Below, piece after piece: positions 25,336-33,967 of a stretch of DNA of 64,000 nucleotides. Each line of letters begins with the position of its first letter. Positions within the stretch are counted from its first letter, which is position 1. The position numbers were made by a program, and so were the translations under genes. Source of the stretch: Candidatus Gastranaerophilales bacterium (GTDB taxonomy: Bacteria > Cyanobacteriota > Vampirovibrionia > Gastranaerophilales > Gastranaerophilaceae). The notes under the pieces were generated by a model. The model was not told the DNA's origin and ran no database searches. It worked only from the letters and a program-made list of their open reading frames with translations. The stretch covers positions 1 through 64,000 of the forward strand of contig CALVBW010000014.1 of assembly GCA_944325945.1 (NCBI GenBank). The letters run 5' to 3'.

Positions 25336-26286
25336 ATGGCAAAAAAGATAGCGTTTTTATTTCCGGGACAGGGTTCTCAATCTGTTGGTATGGGAAAAGA
25401 TTTGTACGAAAATTTTGAAAGTGCAAAAACGGTTTTTGACACTGCAGACAGTGTTTTAAACAAAAGCATTTCAACAATTTGTTTTGAAGGGCCTGAAGAA
25501 GATTTAAAACAAACAATTAACACCCAGCCCGCAATTGTTACGATGTCAATTGCGGCAATGAAGGCTTTGACCTCTCAAATTGATATCAAACCGGATTACG
25601 TTGCCGGTCACAGCTTGGGCGAATATTGCGCTATGTATACTGCAGGTGTTATGTCCTTGGAAAATACTTTAAAATCTATCCAAAAAAGAGCTGACCTTAT
25701 GGGTGCGACCAAAGGCGGAAGTATGGCTGCTGTTTTGAATGCATCTGAAGAGCAGTTGAAAGCGGGCTTGGCTGAAGGTTCAAAAGTCGGCTATGTTGAT
25801 GTCGCAAACTATAATTCACCTGCGCAGGTGGTTATTACGGGTGACGAAAATGCGGTTAAAGCCGCAGGCGATTATATGCTTGCAAACGGCGTAAGACGTG
25901 TTGTTCCTCTTGCGGTTTCCGGCGCTTTCCATTCTAAATTTATGGAAAATGCAGGGCATGAATTTGCATCATTTATTTCAAATGTTGAATTAAATGACGC
26001 TTCAATTCCCGTAATTACAAACGTTGACGCGGAACCTACCGTAAACAGCGCTGATTTTAGAGAAAAAATGCCTAAACAGATTTATTCATCAGTACACTGG
26101 ACACAAACTATTGAAAAAATGGTGTCTGATGGCGTCGAAATTTTTATAGAAATCGGGCCGGGCAAGGTTCTTGCAGGTTTGAACAAAAAAATCGCACCTG
26201 ATGCGGTTGTATATAATGTTTATGACAAAGCATCTCTGGATGCAACGGTTTCGGCGATTAATGATATGCTTGTTAGTAATGTTTAA
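25336..26286 (+). CDS. fabD: Malonyl-CoA:ACP transacylase FabD
   Basis: 316 residues. Loads malonyl onto ACP. AFLFPGQGSQSVGMGKDLYE is the N-terminal motif, VAGHSLGEYCAMYTAG holds the nucleophilic Ser, and GAFHSKFM the catalytic His. Two ATGs (25330, 25336) are possible; 25336 is chosen for the better distance to GAGAGGG. It has its own promoter and lies between prepilin loci 2 and 3; locus 3 begins 22 nt after the stop and may be cotranscribed. Confidence 0.95.
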   Translation: MAKKIAFLFPGQGSQSVGMGKDLYENFESAKTVFDTADSVLNKSISTICFEGPEEDLKQTINTQPAIVTMSIAAMKALTSQIDIKPDYVAGHSLGEYCAMYTAGVMSLENTLKSIQKRADLMGATKGGSMAAVLNASEEQLKAGLAEGSKVGYVDVANYNSPAQVVITGDENAVKAAGDYMLANGVRRVVPLAVSGAFHSKFMENAGHEFASFISNVELNDASIPVITNVDAEPTVNSADFREKMPKQIYSSVHWTQTIEKMVSDGVEIFIEIGPGKVLAGLNKKIAPDAVVYNVYDKASLDATVSAINDMLVSNV

Positions 26287-26307
26287 AAAACAAAAAGGAG
26301 GTATTTT

Positions 26308-27065
26308 ATGTTAAGTAGTTTGAAATTCGGGGGGGGGCGACTCCTCTAGGTAGACAGGACAAGGGTTTTACGCTTGCCGAAGTTTTGATTACACTCGGCA
26401 TTATAGGCGTGGTGGCTGCCATGACGATTCCCACGCTTGTGCAGTCGTTTAAAAAGAAAGAAGTAGAAACAAAGTTAGTAAGATTTAATTCAATAATTAA
26501 TCAAGCAATTCAACTTGCGGATGTTGAACAGGGCTCACATGCTTGGGCTAAAGATACATATGTTTTTGCAGCTCCTGATGATCCGGTTGTTAATACGTCT
26601 CAGGATACTGTAAACTGGTTTAATACATATCTTGCACCTCATTTGAAAGCTACGTGCAATGAAGATACTATATCCGGCGGCAGTGGCGGCAGGGAGTTTC
26701 TTATTTGTACAATGAATAACGGTGATAAGTTTGGAATTGATTACGGCTCAAACAGAGAATGGATATATTTTATAGGAGATCCGGAAAAATGTCTTAAAAA
26801 AGAAAATTATGCAGGATCTTGCGGATTTTATTTTTTGTTTAGAATGAATGATGTTCAGGCTGGTAATGAAGGTTGGAAGTATCATGTAAATACGCCTTTT
26901 GCACCCTATATGTACAATTGGGATGGCGAGATTGAAACATTAAAAACGGATTCGACATTCGGTTGTAATGATTCCACTGAAACTGAAAATTCGGGTAGAT
27001 ATTGCACGGCATTAATCCAGCAAAACAACTGGAAAGTGCCGGAAGATTATACTTTTAAATTCTAA
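26308..27065 (+). CDS. Poly-G phase-variable prepilin-like gene 3 (OFF as sequenced, canonical leader)
   Basis: AAGGAGG precedes ATG 26308. With G9 (26329-26337) it reads MLSSLKFGGGRLL and stops at 26349. The +1 frame gives GATPLGRQDKG then FTLAEVLITLGIIGVVAAM with no interruption, so a G10 tract yields a 252-residue prepilin with a perfect 20-residue leader and the usual Gly just before Phe. This is the cleanest case: no repeat is inserted, and nothing except the tract prevents expression. The mature domain has paired Cys and ends CTALIQQNNWKVPEDY, matching the C-termini of loci 2 and 4. It follows fabD by 22 nt. Confidence 0.88.
26329..26337 (+). repeat. Poly-G tract, 9 G (prepilin locus 3)
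   Basis: Nine G between TTC and CGACTCCTCTAGG. Adding one G fuses the SD-led ATG to the prepilin frame. Confidence 0.9.
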
Positions 27066-27138
27066 AAAGTTACAAAATTGGCATTAAATTCTTGTTTATG
27101 GTACAATTATACAGGGACATTAAATAAGGAGAAAGTTA

Positions 27139-27870
27139 ATGACAGAAAGAAAAATTGCTTTGGTAACAGGCGGATCCCGCGGTATTGGTTTGGCTTGTGC
27201 TATTGAACTTGCAAAAGCAGGCTGCGACATTATTATTAATGATATTTGTGATGCTGAAAAAGCTCAGCCGGCTTTGGATGAAATTAAAGCTTGCGGTGTG
27301 AATGCATATTTTTATAGCTTTGATGTTTCAAATGATCAGGCTGTTCAGGAAAATGTTGATAAAATGATTGCTGAACACGGAAAAATTGATATTTTGTTGA
27401 ACAATGCAGGTATTACAAAAGACGGTTTGTTCATAAGAATGGATATGGAACAGTGGGAAAGAGTTATCAAGATTAACCTCACAAGCGCTTATTGTGTAAC
27501 CCATGCCGTAATCAAACACATGATGAAAGCACGTCAGGGTTCTATTATCAATATGTCAAGTATTGTCGGCCGTCATGGTAATGCAGGTCAGGCAAACTAT
27601 TCAGCTTCTAAAGCAGGTTTGATTGGTTTGACTCAAACTCTTGCAAAAGAATTTGGCTCAAGAAACATCAGAGTTAATGCTGTTTGCCCAGGGTTTATCC
27701 AAACAGCTATGACTCACGATTTGGCAAATATTGATGAGTACTTGAAAGCTATTCCGATGAAAAGACTCGGTACTCCGGAAGATATTGCAAAAGTTGTTAA
27801 ATTCCTTGCACTTGATACTGATTACGTAACAGGTCAGGCTATCGAAGTTGCAGGCGGTTTGATGTTATAA
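27139..27870 (+). CDS. fabG: 3-oxoacyl-ACP reductase FabG
   Basis: 243 residues. NADPH-dependent SDR that reduces 3-ketoacyl-ACP. ALVTGGSRGIGLACAIELAK (cofactor loop), LLNNAGITKDGLF, INMSSIVGRHGNAGQANYSA with YSASKAG (catalytic Tyr/Lys), and VAGGLML at the end. AAGGAG precedes the ATG. TTGGCA (27078-27083), 18 nt, TACAAT (27102-27107) is a plausible promoter. Followed by a strong terminator. Confidence 0.95.
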   Translation: MTERKIALVTGGSRGIGLACAIELAKAGCDIIINDICDAEKAQPALDEIKACGVNAYFYSFDVSNDQAVQENVDKMIAEHGKIDILLNNAGITKDGLFIRMDMEQWERVIKINLTSAYCVTHAVIKHMMKARQGSIINMSSIVGRHGNAGQANYSASKAGLIGLTQTLAKEFGSRNIRVNAVCPGFIQTAMTHDLANIDEYLKAIPMKRLGTPEDIAKVVKFLALDTDYVTGQAIEVAGGLML

Positions 27871-27887
27871 TAAATTTTATAAATATT

Positions 27888-27911
27888 AAGGCGGGCTTTG
27901 CCCGCCTTTTT
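27888..27911 (+). terminator. Terminator after fabG
   Basis: AAGGCGGGC, TTT loop, GCCCGCC and TTTTT. GC-rich stem, textbook intrinsic terminator. Confidence 0.93.
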
Positions 27912-27978
27912 ATGTAATTATAAGGTTTTGGACAAAATCGTAACTTCACTTAAAGAATGTAACAATTTTTTAAATCAG

Positions 27979-28006
27979 TTGCAAATTTATCTTTAAATAG
28001 TATAAT
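27979..28006 (+). promoter_or_regulatory. Promoter of acpP-fabF
   Basis: TTGCAA (27979-27984), 16 nt, TATAAT (28001-28006), about 44 nt before the acpP ATG. Confidence 0.65.
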
Positions 28007-28049
28007 GTTTATGACATATAGTGATACACTAATTTATGAGGAAGAAGAA

Positions 28050-28280
28050 ATGAGTACATTTGAAAAAGTTAAAAAAGTTGTAGTAGATCAGTTAAGCGTA
28101 GATGAAGCATTGGTTACTCCGCAAGCAAGCTTCACAGCTGATTTGGGTGCTGATTCATTAGATACAGTTGAATTGGTTATGGCATTTGAAGAAGAATTCG
28201 GCTGTGAAATCCCTGATGAAGAAGCTGAAAAAATTCAAACAGTTCAAGACGCTGTAAACTATATTGACTCACATTCATAA
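28050..28280 (+). CDS. acpP: Acyl carrier protein AcpP
   Basis: 76 residues, acidic four-helix [23 protein letters not shown] contains Ser36, the 4'-phosphopantetheine site, and [20 protein letters not shown] is the usual C-terminal part. The start is ATGAGT with GAGGAAG upstream; an in-frame ATG 45 nt earlier would add a non-family extension. An imperfect hairpin (TGCGAGAG...CTCTCATTCTCGCA, about 28311-28345) lies between acpP and fabF and may modulate the abundant acpP message. Confidence 0.96.
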   Translation: MSTFEKVKKVVVDQLSVDEALVTPQASFTADLGADSLDTVELVMAFEEEFGCEIPDEEAEKIQTVQDAVNYIDSHS

Positions 28281-28368
28281 TCTGAATAATAAATTTATTC
28301 GTTGAAAAAGTTTGCGAGAGTGAGAAATATTCTCTCATTCTCGCATATTTATTGTAAAGGAATAGGAG

Positions 28369-29619
28369 ATGACAAAAAGAAGAGTAGTAATTACAGGGTT
28401 GGGTGCAGTATCGCCGTTTGGTGTCGGCGTTGATAAGTTATGGAACAGCCTTGTAGAAGGAAAAAGCGGAATCAGTATTTCCGAATCCATTGATATATCA
28501 AAACACGTTGTAAAAATTTCAGGTGAAGTCAAAGACTTTGACCCCGAACAATATTTGGATCCTAAAGAATCCAAAAGAATGGATAGATTTATTCAATTTG
28601 CAATGGTGGCTGCTGATGAAGCTATCTGCGATGCAAAATTAGAGGAAGTACATGACGTAGATCCTTATAGAATAGGTGTTATGGTAAGTTCTGCCGCCGG
28701 CGGTTTCAGAACTTTTGAAGAAAACCACAAACGTATTTTGGAAAAAGGACCGAACAAATGTTCACCGTTTACTATTCCGATGATGATTGTAAACATGCCC
28801 TCCGGCAGAATTTCCATAAAATACGGTTACAAAGGCGTAAATAAAGTTGTGGTTTCCGCATGTGCAACAGGTACCCACACAATCGGCGACGCGTTCAGAA
28901 CAATCCAATACGGCGACGCTGATATAGTAATTGCAGGCGGTACGGAAGCAACGATTTGTGATGTCGGTATCGGTGCATTTGCAAGCGCAAGAACCCTTTC
29001 ACACAGAAACGACGAGCCTGAAAAAGCTTCACGTCCGTTTGACAAAGACAGAGACGGATTTGTAATGTCAGAAGGCGCAGGCGTTTTAGTTTTGGAAGAA
29101 TATGAGCATGCCAAAAAACGCGGTGCAAAAATTTACGCTGAAATCGTTGGTTACGGTCAAACAGCTGACGCTTATGATGTTGTTGCCCCGTGCCCTGACG
29201 GTAAAGGTGCAACTAAATCAATGGAATTTGCATTGCAGGATGCAGGTTTAAAAACCGGCGATATCCAGTATATTAACGCACACGGTACAAGCACCGGGCT
29301 CGGCGATGTTGCGGAATCCAATGCTATCGCAAAATTGTTCGGCGACAAGCAGCAAAATCCCAACCTTCGCGTAAGTTCAACCAAATCAATGCACGGGCAC
29401 GTTTTGGGTGCAACGGGTGCTATTGAGGCTATTGCCTGCATAAAAACAATTAATGAAAACATTGTTCCTCCGACAATTAACCTTGATAATCAGGACGAAA
29501 ACGTCGGTGATTTGAATTATGTTCCTCATAAAGCCCAAAAAGCTGAGGTGCATGCCGCCCTTTCAAATTCTTTTGGATTTGGCGGGCAAAACGCTTCTTT
29601 GATATTTAAAGAAGTTTAA
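28369..29619 (+). CDS. fabF: 3-oxoacyl-ACP synthase II FabF
   Basis: 416 residues. Elongating condensing enzyme. VVVSACATGTHTIGDAFRTI carries the catalytic Cys; NAHGTSTGLGDVAES and STKSMHGHVLGATGAIEAIA carry the two His; SNSFGFGGQNASLIFK is the C-terminal signature. TAGGAG precedes the ATG. Downstream of acpP, ending at a terminator. Confidence 0.96.
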   Translation: MTKRRVVITGLGAVSPFGVGVDKLWNSLVEGKSGISISESIDISKHVVKISGEVKDFDPEQYLDPKESKRMDRFIQFAMVAADEAICDAKLEEVHDVDPYRIGVMVSSAAGGFRTFEENHKRILEKGPNKCSPFTIPMMIVNMPSGRISIKYGYKGVNKVVVSACATGTHTIGDAFRTIQYGDADIVIAGGTEATICDVGIGAFASARTLSHRNDEPEKASRPFDKDRDGFVMSEGAGVLVLEEYEHAKKRGAKIYAEIVGYGQTADAYDVVAPCPDGKGATKSMEFALQDAGLKTGDIQYINAHGTSTGLGDVAESNAIAKLFGDKQQNPNLRVSSTKSMHGHVLGATGAIEAIACIKTINENIVPPTINLDNQDENVGDLNYVPHKAQKAEVHAALSNSFGFGGQNASLIFKEV

Positions 29620-29640
29620 GTAGTTATTATAAAATATATT

Positions 29641-29666
29641 AAAAAAGCCCTGAACAGGGCTTTTTT
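29641..29666. terminator. Bidirectional terminator between fabF and the helicase gene
   Basis: AAAAAAGCCCTG, AA, CAGGGCTTTTTT: symmetrical with runs on both sides, lying between convergent stops at 29619 and 29672. Confidence 0.93.
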
Positions 29667-29671
29667 AATAT

Positions 29672-32600
29672 TTAATTTTCAATCAAAACTCTGTCGAGGC
29701 AGACTTTTGGCGAGTATTTCCATTCGCGGTAGGTTATACGTTTGACCTTAAACCCGCAGCGTTCAAGGATTGCCTGTTTTTTCATATTGGAAACGGTTTG
29801 TTTTACGTTGTCTTCAACCCCGTCGATTTCCACTATGAATTTTTTATCAACCAATAAGTCAGCTTTCAAGCCTGCAATTTCGCTTCCCGCAAGAACTTCA
29901 TGTCCGAGTTCGCGCATTTCAGATGCTATTTCGCGTTCAAGATTGTTTTTGTATTCGTTTTCGTCGATTTGTAAGTTTTCAAGCGCTGCTTGTTTATTCT
30001 GATATTCTTTTATGTATGAAATATAGTTTCTGAAATGACCTTCCGGAAGGTTTGTTATGTCGCGCGAAACAAAGTTTACAACCTTGTATCTCGCACGGGT
30101 AATCGCAACGTTAAAGAGGTTTGGTTTTTGTAAAAATGTTGCGCTTTGTGCGTGGCTGTTGTTTGCAAAAGCCCATGACATAAGGATTATGTCGCGTTCA
30201 TCTCCCTGGAATGTATGAGCTGTACCGATTTCCACCTGATGTTTTCTGAGCATATGATCTGACAGAACTTTTGAAACAGAGGTTTTCAACTGTTCCACCT
30301 GCGCTCTGAACGGTGAAATTATACCGATAGATACAGGGTAATCGGGGTTTTTGCGTTCATCTTCTATAATTATTTCGTGTAACTTTTTGATTACGGCTTC
30401 GACTTCGGGAAGGTTGCGTGTTGCGTCATAATCAACTTTTCCTTCCGGCACTTCGACAAGCTCAAGAACCTTTTGACCGCCAAAGTCTTTTCTCATAACC
30501 CTTATTCTGTCGCCGTAAAATTCATGGTTTGAAAATTCTATAATCGGCGGCAGGCTTCTGAAATGTTCGTCAAGCATTACGGAATTCATTGAATAGTAAT
30601 CCGCAAGGTCGAACATGGAATTTGTTCTGAAACGCCACATTAACTGGTATTTGTCAGGAATTCCGTATTGATTTAAGAAAGACTGTTCTTTTGCTTTTTC
30701 TAAGAATGACAAATGCGGTAATTGTTTGTCGTCGCCCACAATTACTGCGCGTTTTGCGCGGAACATTATCGGGAAGCAGCTTGCAATATCGCATTGTGAC
30801 GCTTCATCAATAATTGCAACGTCAAACATTCCGGGTTTCATAGGCAATGATCCTGAAACCGCATAAGTTGTTACGCACCAGCAGGGGAATGCCTCCAGAA
30901 GCGGTCTGAAATCTTCTTCTTCCAAAATGCGGTTTTGGAGATTTTTTTTGCGTTCAACAAGTGATTTTGCGTGAACTTTTAATCTCTGGCATTTTATCTG
31001 GTCGCGCAAAAGCCCTTTCAAAGCTTCGCGGCGTTTGTTTTTCAAGATATTTACCGCAAGATTTTTTTGTTTTTTCTTCATCTGGCGGATTTGTTCCATA
31101 AGCACATGGAGGTTGCCTGTTTTTTGAATATCAGCTTCGATTTTTCTTAAATTACAGTTCATAAGCGCAACTTCAAGCTCTGCGCTCAGTCTTGAAAGAT
31201 TTTCGTAATTTACGTCGAATTCGTTCAGTTTGAGAATTTTTTTAAGATGTCTAAGGCTTGTAAAATTCGCGATATTGGCGAAAAATCCGGCTTTTTCCAT
31301 ATTGTTATGCAGAATTTTTATGATTCCTGACACCATATCAATTTCGCTTTTTTTGAGCTGGGTTGTTATGAATTGCATTTGTCCGATTGATTTTTCGTGT
31401 TCGGTTGTTTCTAAAGACAGGTCATGCCATTCACGTTCAAGCTTTATAATTTGTTCGCATTTTTTTTCTGTCTGGTTAAGCAAATTCAAATGCTCTTTCA
31501 TATCTTTTGTATCTACAAGGAGGCTGTCTTCATAGTCGCTGTCAATGTCAACCTTGCCTGACAACAAATCCTGCAGTTGGTAGCTCAATTGTTTTTGATA
31601 ATTCAAACGTCCTGCACGCAGAGCCAAAAACGGCGCGCCGAGTTCATTCAAACGTTCCGCAACAACGTCGACGGCTTTGTCCATGCGGGAAGCCACAAGA
31701 ACTGTTTTTCCGTTTGCAATTAAGTGTGCGACAAGGTTTACGATTGTTTGAGATTTCCCTGTTCCCGGAGGACCTTGTACGGCTATGAATTTGCTGTTAT
31801 CAATATTTTTGATAACTTTTTCCTGTGAATCGCTTAATGATAAAGGAGTTATCGGGTAAAAATCAGTAATTTCATTCAAATCCTTTATCGGTACGGATTT
31901 TTCTTTTGCCTGAATATATTCGTCGTTAATTATGCTCAAAGCTGTTTCGCGGTAAATTCCGCTCGGTTTTTCCGCAATCTGGGTTAATTCGTGCAGCACA
32001 CCTGCGGTGACTGACGGACGTTTTGTCAAAATTATTGCGCTTTGATAGGTTACAACAACTTTATCAACTTTTATTGAGGATTTTTGCGCTGTTTCGCGTT
32101 CTTCTTCTTCGATTAATTCGTCAATATTTTCAGAATCTATTTTTTCTTTGTAAAAATCTTTTGCTTCGTCTTTGGAAATATTATCTTCTGTTTCGTTGTC
32201 ATTTGAGGTTTGGCTGATTTCAATTTCAGGAACAACTGACTGTAAGGTTGTCAGAAATATGTCTAACTTTTCCTGTGTAATAGGCAAATCCGGCACTACA
32301 TCAAGAATGCCTTCCAAAAGCAGATCGACTTCATCTTCGTCATCGTTTTTTTTCATTAAAGCTGCAAGCGCGCCTGTATTCAGAGAAAGCATTTCATCCT
32401 GCGGTATACAGTTTATGTTTACCCCGTTTCTTTCAAGCCGGCATGGGACGTACAAAAGCGGAGTCAAAAATTCGTTTTGTTTTTTGGATTTATTGTTTTT
32501 ACCTACAAGAAACAAGTAGCCATAGATAAGGTATTTATCTTTAGTGCTTAATTCACTTTGAATCATGAGTTCCGTCAGTTTGCTGTCAGAACCGTCAAGT

Positions 32601-32800
32601 TTAAGGTATTCTTCGCCGGTTGTGAATAATTTTTCTTCCCCCGGAAGAAAAATCCATTTGTTATCTTTATCCGCTTTAAGGTTGCGGAAGGTGGAGCTTT
32701 TAACCTCTTCTCTTACGCAATCGTGAAGATACTGGCTTAATTTCTTAATAAAACTGTTATTGAATGCCGAATTGATGGCTTTGGTTGCTTCTTGTAACAT
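29672..32800 (-). CDS. Superfamily 1 helicase (Upf1/DNA2-like) with a C-terminal nuclease-like domain
   Basis: 1042 residues. Walker A FIAVQGPPGTGKSQTIVNLV (338-357), Walker B VAIIDEASQCDIA, motif III VGDDKQLPHLSF, and C-terminal AHTFQGDERDIILMSWAF plus FNVAITRARYKVVNFV define an SF1B helicase of the AAA_11/AAA_12 type. A coiled coil is inserted in the middle. The last about 90 residues (LEREIASEMRELGHEVLAGS, LKADLLVDKKFIVEIDGVED) look like a Vsr/DUF559-type restriction-endonuclease fold with a D...ExD arrangement. Helicase-nuclease fusions of this kind occur in defence or repair loci. AGGAGAAA precedes the ATG. Divergent from the CCA enzyme. Confidence 0.88.
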   Translation of the reverse strand: MLQEATKAINSAFNNSFIKKLSQYLHDCVREEVKSSTFRNLKADKDNKWIFLPGEEKLFTTGEEYLKLDGSDSKLTELMIQSELSTKDKYLIYGYLFLVGKNNKSKKQNEFLTPLLYVPCRLERNGVNINCIPQDEMLSLNTGALAALMKKNDDEDEVDLLLEGILDVVPDLPITQEKLDIFLTTLQSVVPEIEISQTSNDNETEDNISKDEAKDFYKEKIDSENIDELIEEEERETAQKSSIKVDKVVVTYQSAIILTKRPSVTAGVLHELTQIAEKPSGIYRETALSIINDEYIQAKEKSVPIKDLNEITDFYPITPLSLSDSQEKVIKNIDNSKFIAVQGPPGTGKSQTIVNLVAHLIANGKTVLVASRMDKAVDVVAERLNELGAPFLALRAGRLNYQKQLSYQLQDLLSGKVDIDSDYEDSLLVDTKDMKEHLNLLNQTEKKCEQIIKLEREWHDLSLETTEHEKSIGQMQFITTQLKKSEIDMVSGIIKILHNNMEKAGFFANIANFTSLRHLKKILKLNEFDVNYENLSRLSAELEVALMNCNLRKIEADIQKTGNLHVLMEQIRQMKKKQKNLAVNILKNKRREALKGLLRDQIKCQRLKVHAKSLVERKKNLQNRILEEEDFRPLLEAFPCWCVTTYAVSGSLPMKPGMFDVAIIDEASQCDIASCFPIMFRAKRAVIVGDDKQLPHLSFLEKAKEQSFLNQYGIPDKYQLMWRFRTNSMFDLADYYSMNSVMLDEHFRSLPPIIEFSNHEFYGDRIRVMRKDFGGQKVLELVEVPEGKVDYDATRNLPEVEAVIKKLHEIIIEDERKNPDYPVSIGIISPFRAQVEQLKTSVSKVLSDHMLRKHQVEIGTAHTFQGDERDIILMSWAFANNSHAQSATFLQKPNLFNVAITRARYKVVNFVSRDITNLPEGHFRNYISYIKEYQNKQAALENLQIDENEYKNNLEREIASEMRELGHEVLAGSEIAGLKADLLVDKKFIVEIDGVEDNVKQTVSNMKKQAILERCGFKVKRITYREWKYSPKVCLDRVLIEN

Positions 32801-32812
32801 ACTTTCTCCTGC

Positions 32813-32841
32813 TTGTTTATTATATCATTTTACGCTAAAAT
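32813..32841 (+). promoter_or_regulatory. Promoter giving a leaderless mRNA for the CCA-adding enzyme
   Basis: TTGTTT (32813-32818), 17 nt, TAAAAT (32836-32841), then 7 nt to the ATG at 32849. No ribosome binding site fits. Confidence 0.6.
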
Positions 32842-32848
32842 ATGGAAG

Positions 32849-33937
32849 ATGGACATCATCAGAATAAATGATAATTCAGATAAATTGTATTATATCGGGG
32901 GCATTGTCCGCGATAAACTTCTTGGCGTCCAAAGTTTGGATGTTGATATTACGTATGTTGGCAATGCTATTGATTACTGCTCAAAATTCGGCGAAGTTAT
33001 TCAGGAAAATCCTGATTTCGGTACGGTGCGTGTAAATGTCGGCGGGCGTGCAGTCGATTTTGCATCTACGCGTGCGGAAGTTTATGAGAAAAAAGGGCAT
33101 CTGCCGGTTGTAACTAAAATCGGTTGTTCTTTAAAAGAAGATGTTTTGCGTCGCGATTTTACCGTGAACGCCCTTGCAATGAATGTTTCTACTGGTGAAA
33201 TCGTGGATTATGTCGGCGGGCGTGAGGATTTGAAAAATAAACTTCTCAGGGTTTTGCATGATGAAAGTTTTATTGATGACCCCACAAGAATTATCCGCGC
33301 TTTGAAATTTCGCGTGCGGTTCGGGTTTGAATTGGAAGAACATACAAGACGCCTTCAAGAGGACTATCTGGCACATATAAATTATGATATGTCTTATAAG
33401 CGAGTTAAAAAAGAGCTTATTGAAACTTTTAATCTTAATTCACAGCGTGCGTTTGAGATTTTTGTAAATGAAAGAATTTATAAGCTTGTTTCGCCTGAAA
33501 ATTTTGAACTGCCAAAGATTAATATTGAAGAGCTTATAAAAAAATATCCGGTAAACAATATCTGGCTTGTTTATATCGGGCTTATGCCTGATTTATCGCG
33601 GTTTGAATTTACAAAAGAAGAGAAAAAGATTATTGAAGACTTTCGTGCAATTGGCGACTTGAAAAATGATTTCGAGATTTACAAAGCCTTTGACGGGCTT
33701 GCTGTGGAAAGCATTTTGCTTTACGGAATTTCAAAGGATATGACGGCTGTTGTCAGGTATCTTGATGCGCTCGTTAATATAAAAATTTCCATAACCGGTG
33801 AAGATTTGAAGCGTTTAGGCATTGAACCGTCGCCTGTATATCAGGAAATTTTTGATTATGTTTTAAAAGCAAAATTGGAAAATCCTCAAATTACTTTTGA
33901 AGATGAGATTCAGCTTGCTAAAAATTATAAAAATTGA
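32849..33937 (+). CDS. CCA-adding/poly(A) polymerase family nucleotidyltransferase
   Basis: 362 residues, class II tRNA nucleotidyltransferase family. YYIGGIVRDKLLGVQSLDVD is the GG(x)nDxD catalytic motif (GG then DVDI). RRDFTVNALAMNVSTGEIVD and LLRVLHDESFIDDPTRIIRA are the RRD and ERxxxE-like template motifs. It matures tRNA 3' ends (CCA) or tails RNA; bacterial A-adding versus CCA-adding types are hard to separate by eye. There is no extended HD domain. The 3' end overlaps the promoter of prepilin locus 4. Confidence 0.9.
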   Translation: MDIIRINDNSDKLYYIGGIVRDKLLGVQSLDVDITYVGNAIDYCSKFGEVIQENPDFGTVRVNVGGRAVDFASTRAEVYEKKGHLPVVTKIGCSLKEDVLRRDFTVNALAMNVSTGEIVDYVGGREDLKNKLLRVLHDESFIDDPTRIIRALKFRVRFGFELEEHTRRLQEDYLAHINYDMSYKRVKKELIETFNLNSQRAFEIFVNERIYKLVSPENFELPKINIEELIKKYPVNNIWLVYIGLMPDLSRFEFTKEEKKIIEDFRAIGDLKNDFEIYKAFDGLAVESILLYGISKDMTAVVRYLDALVNIKISITGEDLKRLGIEPSPVYQEIFDYVLKAKLENPQITFEDEIQLAKNYKN

Positions 33938-33943
33938 TATAAT
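33915..33943 (+). promoter_or_regulatory. Promoter of poly-G prepilin locus 4
   Basis: TTGCTA (33915-33920), 17 nt, TATAAT (33938-33943), overlapping the end of the upstream gene, then AAGGAG and the ATG at 33968. Confidence 0.65.
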
Positions 33944-33967
33944 ATTTCCAAAAGAAGGAGAAATGCC

